Part shown: positions 60,463 through 64,000 of the stretch, piece after piece
Layout of the letters: each line of letters begins with the position of its first letter
Numbering within the stretch: the first letter of the stretch is position 1
Source of the DNA: Roseivirga pacifica
GTDB lineage: Bacteria > Bacteroidota > Bacteroidia > Cytophagales > Cyclobacteriaceae
Assembly (NCBI RefSeq): GCF_900111145.1
Contig: NZ_FOIR01000001.1
Span: 503,501 to 567,500, forward strand
DNA length: 64,000 nt
Direction of reading: 5' to 3'
Program-made: the position numbers and the translations under genes
The notes under the pieces: model-generated
Told to the model about the DNA's origin: nothing
The model's input: the letters and a program-made list of their open reading frames with translations, nothing else
The model's database searches: none

Positions 60463-61746
60463 TCAGTCTTCTTGCTCGGTTTGTAAGGTGAATAAAACAT
60501 TATCGATTCGAGCATCTTCCATAGAAATGATTTTGATACTAAATGGCTCGTATTCAATAATGTCATGAACGGCAGGAATGCTCTCGGTAATAGAGAGTAT
60601 AAACCCACCGAGGGTGTCGTAATCGCCCTCCGGAATGCCCCAACGGTACTTGTCGTTCAGGTAGTCTATTTCGTGCCGCGCACTTAAAATGAATTTGTTC
60701 TTTTCTACTTTTTGCTCTACCCAGTCTTCGTCTTCATCGTGCTCATCCTGAATTTCGCCAAAGATTTCTTCAATCACGTCTTCAATACTTACCAGGCCGC
60801 TGGTTCCTCCAAACTCATCCACTACAAGTGCCAAGCTTTTTCGCTCCTGAATAAATTGAATCAGCAACTCATTGGCCAACATGGTTTCTGGCACAATGTT
60901 AATTGGCGTGAGCATCTCTTCAATTTCCTTGGGTTTTTTAAAGAGGTCTTGCACATGGCAGTAGCCAATCACGTCATCAATAGAGTCGCGATAAACCAGA
61001 ACTTTCGAGTGGCCCGATTCAATAAATTCGTTGCGCAAATCGTCCATTGTATCGCCAGCGTCTACTGCCGATATTTCCGTTCGGGGAATCATACACTCGC
61101 GCACCTTAATGGTTTTGAATTCGAGCGCATTGTTAAAAATCTTAGTGTCTAGCTCAACCTTGGCTTCTTTTATGTCTTTCTGGGTGTTTCGCTTAATGTA
61201 ATTTCCTAAGTCGGTAAGCCCGAAAACCTGACGGTCTGCAGAATAGGTTTGTCGCAATACAAAAATGATGATGAACTTTGACATCTGCTCTATGATCCAC
61301 ACCAAAGGAAACATAAACCAATAGATGAGAATAATTGGTAGGGCCAGAAAATTAAGCAGGCTGTTTGGGTTTATTAGAAAGATGCTTTTTGGTGTAAACT
61401 CGGCCGTAATCAATACTATCAGTGTAGACAGCACTGTTTGAATAAGCACTACAGTTGTATCGGAATTAATGGCTTCGGGCAAAAAGGAAGCAATCCATGG
61501 CTCTAGTAAGGAAGCCATAAAAATACCGTAAATCACTAGGGCAATGGTGTTGCCCACCAAAGCGGTATTTATTAATCGCGAAGGCCTTTGTGTAAAGAAA
61601 GAGAGTATTCTTCCGCTAAGTTTGCCTTGCTGGCTTTGTAGCTCAATTTGCAGCTTACTAGCACTAATAAAGGCTATTTCGGTTCCTGAAAAGAACGCTG
61701 AAAAAACTAGCGTGGCAAGAATAATCGTTACGCTGTATGTATCCAT
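60463..61746 (-). CDS. CNNM/CorC-family transporter (hemolysin-like, DUF21-CBS)
   Basis: A 427-residue membrane protein. DUF21 membrane domain (1-180, with SGTEIAFISASKLQ at 20), a CBS pair (about 205-340, MIPRTEISAVDAGD and LVVDEFGGTSGLVSIEDVIEEIFGEI), and the CorC_HlyC domain (350-427). CNNM proteins are linked to magnesium and cobalt homeostasis; the hemolysin name is historic. It is not GldE by context: no gldD or ssb lies near. It starts at the base where the next small gene stops. Confidence 0.88.
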   Translation of the reverse strand: MDTYSVTIILATLVFSAFFSGTEIAFISASKLQIELQSQQGKLSGRILSFFTQRPSRLINTALVGNTIALVIYGIFMASLLEPWIASFLPEAINSDTTVVLIQTVLSTLIVLITAEFTPKSIFLINPNSLLNFLALPIILIYWFMFPLVWIIEQMSKFIIIFVLRQTYSADRQVFGLTDLGNYIKRNTQKDIKEAKVELDTKIFNNALEFKTIKVRECMIPRTEISAVDAGDTMDDLRNEFIESGHSKVLVYRDSIDDVIGYCHVQDLFKKPKEIEEMLTPINIVPETMLANELLIQFIQERKSLALVVDEFGGTSGLVSIEDVIEEIFGEIQDEHDEDEDWVEQKVEKNKFILSARHEIDYLNDKYRWGIPEGDYDTLGGFILSITESIPAVHDIIEYEPFSIKIISMEDARIDNVLFTLQTEQED

Positions 61747-61955
61747 TAGGGTTTACGTCTGCGCTTAGTTGGTGTGGTATTTTCTTCTTTATCTTTTCGC
61801 CTCATTCTCCTATATCTTACTAAAAATAGCATTCCTAACGATAGCATAAAAATGAAGTAGGAAAACTCAATGCCAAAAACCATGGTTTGGTGTACGCCTA
61901 TTACAAAGAATACCACGCACAGCGAGAAGAGTATGGTATCACCTAAATTCTTCAT
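61746..61955 (-). CDS. Small hypothetical membrane protein
   Basis: A 69-residue protein with two hydrophobic helices (about 7-24 and 30-47) and a highly basic C-terminus (RYRRMRRKDKEENTTPTKRRRKP). The tail is 16 residues of nearly all charged or polar type. It overlaps the lptC 3' end by 17 bases and its last base is shared with the CNNM start, so it is expressed with them. No family recognised. Confidence 0.6.
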   Translation of the reverse strand: MKNLGDTILFSLCVVFFVIGVHQTMVFGIEFSYFIFMLSLGMLFLVRYRRMRRKDKEENTTPTKRRRKP

Positions 61956-62493
61956 TGTCCTTTAAAATAATCTCACTATCTCTAACATTGATTAACTCAT
62001 AAGTTGAAAAGTCCTGAGGGGCTTTCATGCCTTCTGCAAGCACCAGTTGCTCTTCTGTTTCAATCGTCACAAACTTATCGGTATAAATGATTTCTTTGGT
62101 AGGGTCCCAGTACATTTCTTCCGAGCTCAGTGTTTTGTTCTCGATCAGGTCACGAACCAGTACATCGCCTATTGCTTGATATACGTTTTGGTCGGCCTTT
62201 TTGTAGCCTTGCAAAGCCGTGATTTCTGTGGTAGTGTTTTCATTCTTATCAAAGAAAGTGATTCTAAAACCTTCCGGAAATTCAATGTCTCCGTTTTGCT
62301 GCTGAATCTGCTTTTTGCCTCTAAGAATCAGCTTGAGTACAGTTGAGTCACTCATATAAACCTCAACATCGGTCGACTCGAAAATAGGACCGGTGTACTC
62401 TTCCATATCGGCAAGCTTCTGTTGCTCGCCCACACAGGCGCTTAGCGTGGCCAAAAAGGCCAATGACAGAACTAATTGAAAAAACTGTTTCAT
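61939..62493 (-). CDS. lptC: LPS export ABC transporter periplasmic protein LptC
   Basis: A 184-residue lipoprotein with signal MKQFFQLVLSLAFLATLSAC (Cys20). The LptC domain has the repeated beta-strand pattern of LptA/LptC jelly rolls (EVYMSDSTVLKLILRGKKQIQQ, then DVLVRDLIENKTLSSEEMYWDP). Bacteroidota LptC is a lipoprotein rather than a TM-anchored protein. I use the ATG at 62493; the frame upstream (from a GTG at 62532) overlaps a terminator. It is the first gene of a coupled three-gene block. Confidence 0.8.
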   Translation of the reverse strand: MKQFFQLVLSLAFLATLSACVGEQQKLADMEEYTGPIFESTDVEVYMSDSTVLKLILRGKKQIQQQNGDIEFPEGFRITFFDKNENTTTEITALQGYKKADQNVYQAIGDVLVRDLIENKTLSSEEMYWDPTKEIIYTDKFVTIETEEQLVLAEGMKAPQDFSTYELINVRDSEIILKDNEEFR

Positions 62494-62497
62494 AAAC

Positions 62498-62530
62498 AAA
62501 AAGGGTCTTCTCCGATAACCGAAGAAGACC
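62498..62530 (-). terminator. Terminator after TPR gene
   Basis: GGTCTTCT (62504-62511) and AGAAGACC (62523-62530) form an 8-bp stem with an 11-base loop; on the minus strand it is followed by TTTTT. It lies 31 bases after the TPR gene stop and 5 bases before the lptC start. Confidence 0.75.
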
Positions 62531-62561
62531 ACTTTATATTTTCTATTATCAAGTGAATCTA

Positions 62562-63881
62562 TTATTCAGGTCTTCTCTGAAGCTTCACAGACTTCTGAAT
62601 CCAGCAGCCAACTTGAATAGTTTGTCCTTCTTCTTTGTTGGCAGTAAAGATATCACCGATGGTCGGGAATTGTGCTTTAGCCTGAGACATTTTTGCCGCG
62701 TTACCGGCAGCAGCGTAATAATCGTAAGCTGCAATAAAACGTGCTCTATCATCTACCTGACTCTGAAGTTTGTCACAGCTAGAGCTAGCCATTACCATAT
62801 CACCAATCATGGTGTACATGTCTTCCTTCAAAGTTGGGTCAACTTCAACTGCCTGAATCGCATATTTTCTTGCCTCGCTGTAGTTCTCCTGAATTCTCTC
62901 AGTAGTTGCAATTTGCTTAAATGCTTTACCCTTGTCGGTATTGTCATCAGTCAATTCAACAGACTTTAAGAAGTACTCTTTAGACTTATCAAATTCTTTG
63001 TCGGCACCAAACTTAACACCCAACATGTAGCCTACACCGTAGTTCGGGCTGCTAGTAAATACAACCTCGGCCGCTTGAGTAAACCAAGCCTCATCAGTAC
63101 ACCCGCCAGAATAAGCAAAAGCAAAGATTTTGTTGGCTAGTTCTGCATCATTAGGATTTTGCTGGAATTCAGGAACCAATTTCTCTGTAATAAATGCACA
63201 GTCAATAAGGTTCAAGTCAGCAAGCTTGTTATCAATATCCTCTTTAGTTTTTACGTAACGAGAAGTTGATTTATTAGCAGCCTTAGCTTGAGCAATTTGG
63301 TAATCGATATGCTCTGAAACTCTATCGTAAATGGCGAGAATCTCCTGATCCGTGATGCCTGTTTTACGTGTAAACGCCAAAGCGGCAGCTTGCATGTAAT
63401 ATCTGGCTACAGGGTAGAATGCTTCATTTCCTTTTAGCTCATAAGTCTTTTTAAACAAGTCAAGCGTGTAGTTTGTCTTCTCTGCATCTTTGAAGTAGTA
63501 TCTAAATGCATGGTTAGCCTGACGGTCAATTACTTCTGCTTCATCACCTGGGAAGTTATCGTAACGCAACTGATATAACTGCATTACTTTATCTGCTGCA
63601 GCTATTCTTGCCGCATCGTCTTTAGCCGACTCAACCGATTCGTCCCAAACTTTAATTCCGTTGATGTAAACAGAACTACTCAATTTCGGGAATTTGGTGA
63701 TCAGTTTTTCTAAAGGAGCTTTTGCTGCTTCGTAGTTGCCCTGCTTGTAGCTATCGTCAAATAGGGTCCACAAAGTTTGCGCTTCTGATCTTTGTTCTGG
63801 ATCTTCTGGAAAGTTGAATTGGGCGTTTGCCACAAAACCAACCGCCAAAAAAGCCACTATTAAAAGAGCTTTTAATCTCAT
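62562..63881 (-). CDS. Secreted TPR-repeat protein
   Basis: A 439-residue protein with signal peptide (LKALLIVAFLAVGFVANAQ). Its body is mostly helical TPR-like pairs, for example EAQTLWTLFDDSYKQGNYEAA (about 33-53) and YSEARKYAIQAVEVDP. It is conserved next to lptC in many Bacteroidota and may be part of the outer-membrane or secretion machinery. Four Cys residues in the C-terminal half (GGCTDE, SSSCDK, QVGCWI, and DCAFI) may form disulphides. The exact function is unknown. It ends before a terminator. Confidence 0.78.
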   Translation of the reverse strand: MRLKALLIVAFLAVGFVANAQFNFPEDPEQRSEAQTLWTLFDDSYKQGNYEAAKAPLEKLITKFPKLSSSVYINGIKVWDESVESAKDDAARIAAADKVMQLYQLRYDNFPGDEAEVIDRQANHAFRYYFKDAEKTNYTLDLFKKTYELKGNEAFYPVARYYMQAAALAFTRKTGITDQEILAIYDRVSEHIDYQIAQAKAANKSTSRYVKTKEDIDNKLADLNLIDCAFITEKLVPEFQQNPNDAELANKIFAFAYSGGCTDEAWFTQAAEVVFTSSPNYGVGYMLGVKFGADKEFDKSKEYFLKSVELTDDNTDKGKAFKQIATTERIQENYSEARKYAIQAVEVDPTLKEDMYTMIGDMVMASSSCDKLQSQVDDRARFIAAYDYYAAAGNAAKMSQAKAQFPTIGDIFTANKEEGQTIQVGCWIQKSVKLQRRPE

Positions 63882-63898
63882 GATTCTAGTAGTTTTAG

Positions 63899-64000
63899 TT
63901 AAATTTCTGTCTTGCGAACCAGGTTACGTCTTGTAAACTGAATCCTAAATATACCTTAATGTAATCTTCTCTTATTTTTCCGTTCGAAGTATCACCACGC
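63899..64000 (-). CDS. C-terminal fragment of an upstream gene (possible outer-membrane barrel)
   Basis: The frame is open from the right edge and ends with TAA at 63899, giving a 33-residue tail ending in YLGFSLQDVTWFARQKFN. An aromatic C-terminus with alternating hydrophobic residues is typical of outer-membrane beta barrels. The gene starts outside the window, so family cannot be named. Confidence 0.5.

Noticed and set aside
60712-61152. 146-codon plus-strand frame within the CNNM gene
   Set aside because: Antisense shadow of the CBS and CorC domain region; no protein features.
60463-61746. GldE gliding protein
   Set aside because: GldE is also CNNM-like, but its usual neighbours gldD and ssb are absent and the lptC/PpiD context fits the general CNNM gene.
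62553-62969. 138-codon plus-strand frame within the TPR gene
   Set aside because: Antisense shadow; no domain or signal seen.

Overview
This window looks like chromosomal DNA of a marine or environmental member of the Bacteroidota, most likely order Cytophagales. The evidence is a protein with SprB repeats and a type IX secretion (T9SS type B) C-terminal domain, several signal-peptide proteins of Bacteroidota-type families, promoter -7 boxes of the form TAnnTTTG, few clear Shine-Dalgarno sites, a single-chain class II glycyl-tRNA synthetase, a Rho factor with a long disordered insert, and a carotenoid cluster of the flexixanthin type. Genus cannot be fixed from the sequence alone. No prophage, insertion sequence, CRISPR array or rRNA was seen.

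Layout. 1-2.9 kb: secreted metallophosphoesterase (cut by the window edge), an SdiA-regulated-like beta-propeller and an unknown secreted protein, all on the minus strand. 3.1-7.6 kb, plus strand: an HD phosphohydrolase fused to a PycTM-like membrane module, then a MacB/FtsX-type ABC exporter (permease, then ATPase). 7.7-9.2 kb: three small unrecognised membrane or secreted proteins. 9.3-16.2 kb, minus strand: a carotenoid cluster reading CruF-like, crtZ, B12-type MerR regulator, ECF sigma, crtI, crtB, ispH, crtW. 16.2-22.7 kb: DUF4286, GNAT, the large lectin/SprB/T9SS protein, serS and rho. 22.7-26.3 kb: a response regulator / TPR histidine kinase / two receiver-only proteins signalling group. 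26.4-32.2 kb: sugar oxidoreductase, HAD phosphatase, aldose epimerase, DUF1328, a radical SAM protein and a ParDE pair. 32.2-41.3 kb: housekeeping genes glyS, hemH, map, der and era with an alpha/beta-hydrolase-OsmC fusion and a SprT-like protein. 41.4 kb: probable initiator tRNA-Met. 41.6-49.6 kb: GH29 fucosidase, Tat lipoprotein isomerase, outer-membrane barrel, degenerate ureohydrolase, PHP lipoprotein, TlpA-like protein and a tiny FeoB-associated Cys-rich protein. 49.7-55.7 kb, minus strand: beta-propeller/suhB pair and an amidoligase operon (C39-like peptidase, RLAN/RimK ATP-grasp, GCS2 ligase, N-formylglutamate amidohydrolase). 55.7-64 kb: ECF sigma, rsmI, PCD, an exported methyltransferase, DUF493, PpiD-like chaperone, CNNM transporter, lptC and a TPR protein.

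How the parts work together. The carotenoid genes form a self-contained, probably light-controlled unit: IspH supplies isoprenoid precursor, CrtB and CrtI make lycopene, CrtZ and CrtW add 3-hydroxy and 4-keto groups, and the CruF-like protein hydrates the open end; lycopene cyclase and CrtD are not in the window. A MerR protein with an intact cobalamin/photoreceptor signature and an ECF sigma sit inside the cluster, and copies of a TGTTTA motif lie between them. The four-gene amidoligase operon is the best candidate for an under-described system: two ATP-dependent peptide-bond-forming ligases, a cysteine peptidase and an amidohydrolase are tightly coupled by overlapping stop and start codons and probably make, trim or attach a small peptide. 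Several convergent gene pairs interlock their stop codons without a terminator between them, so the chromosome is compactly packed.
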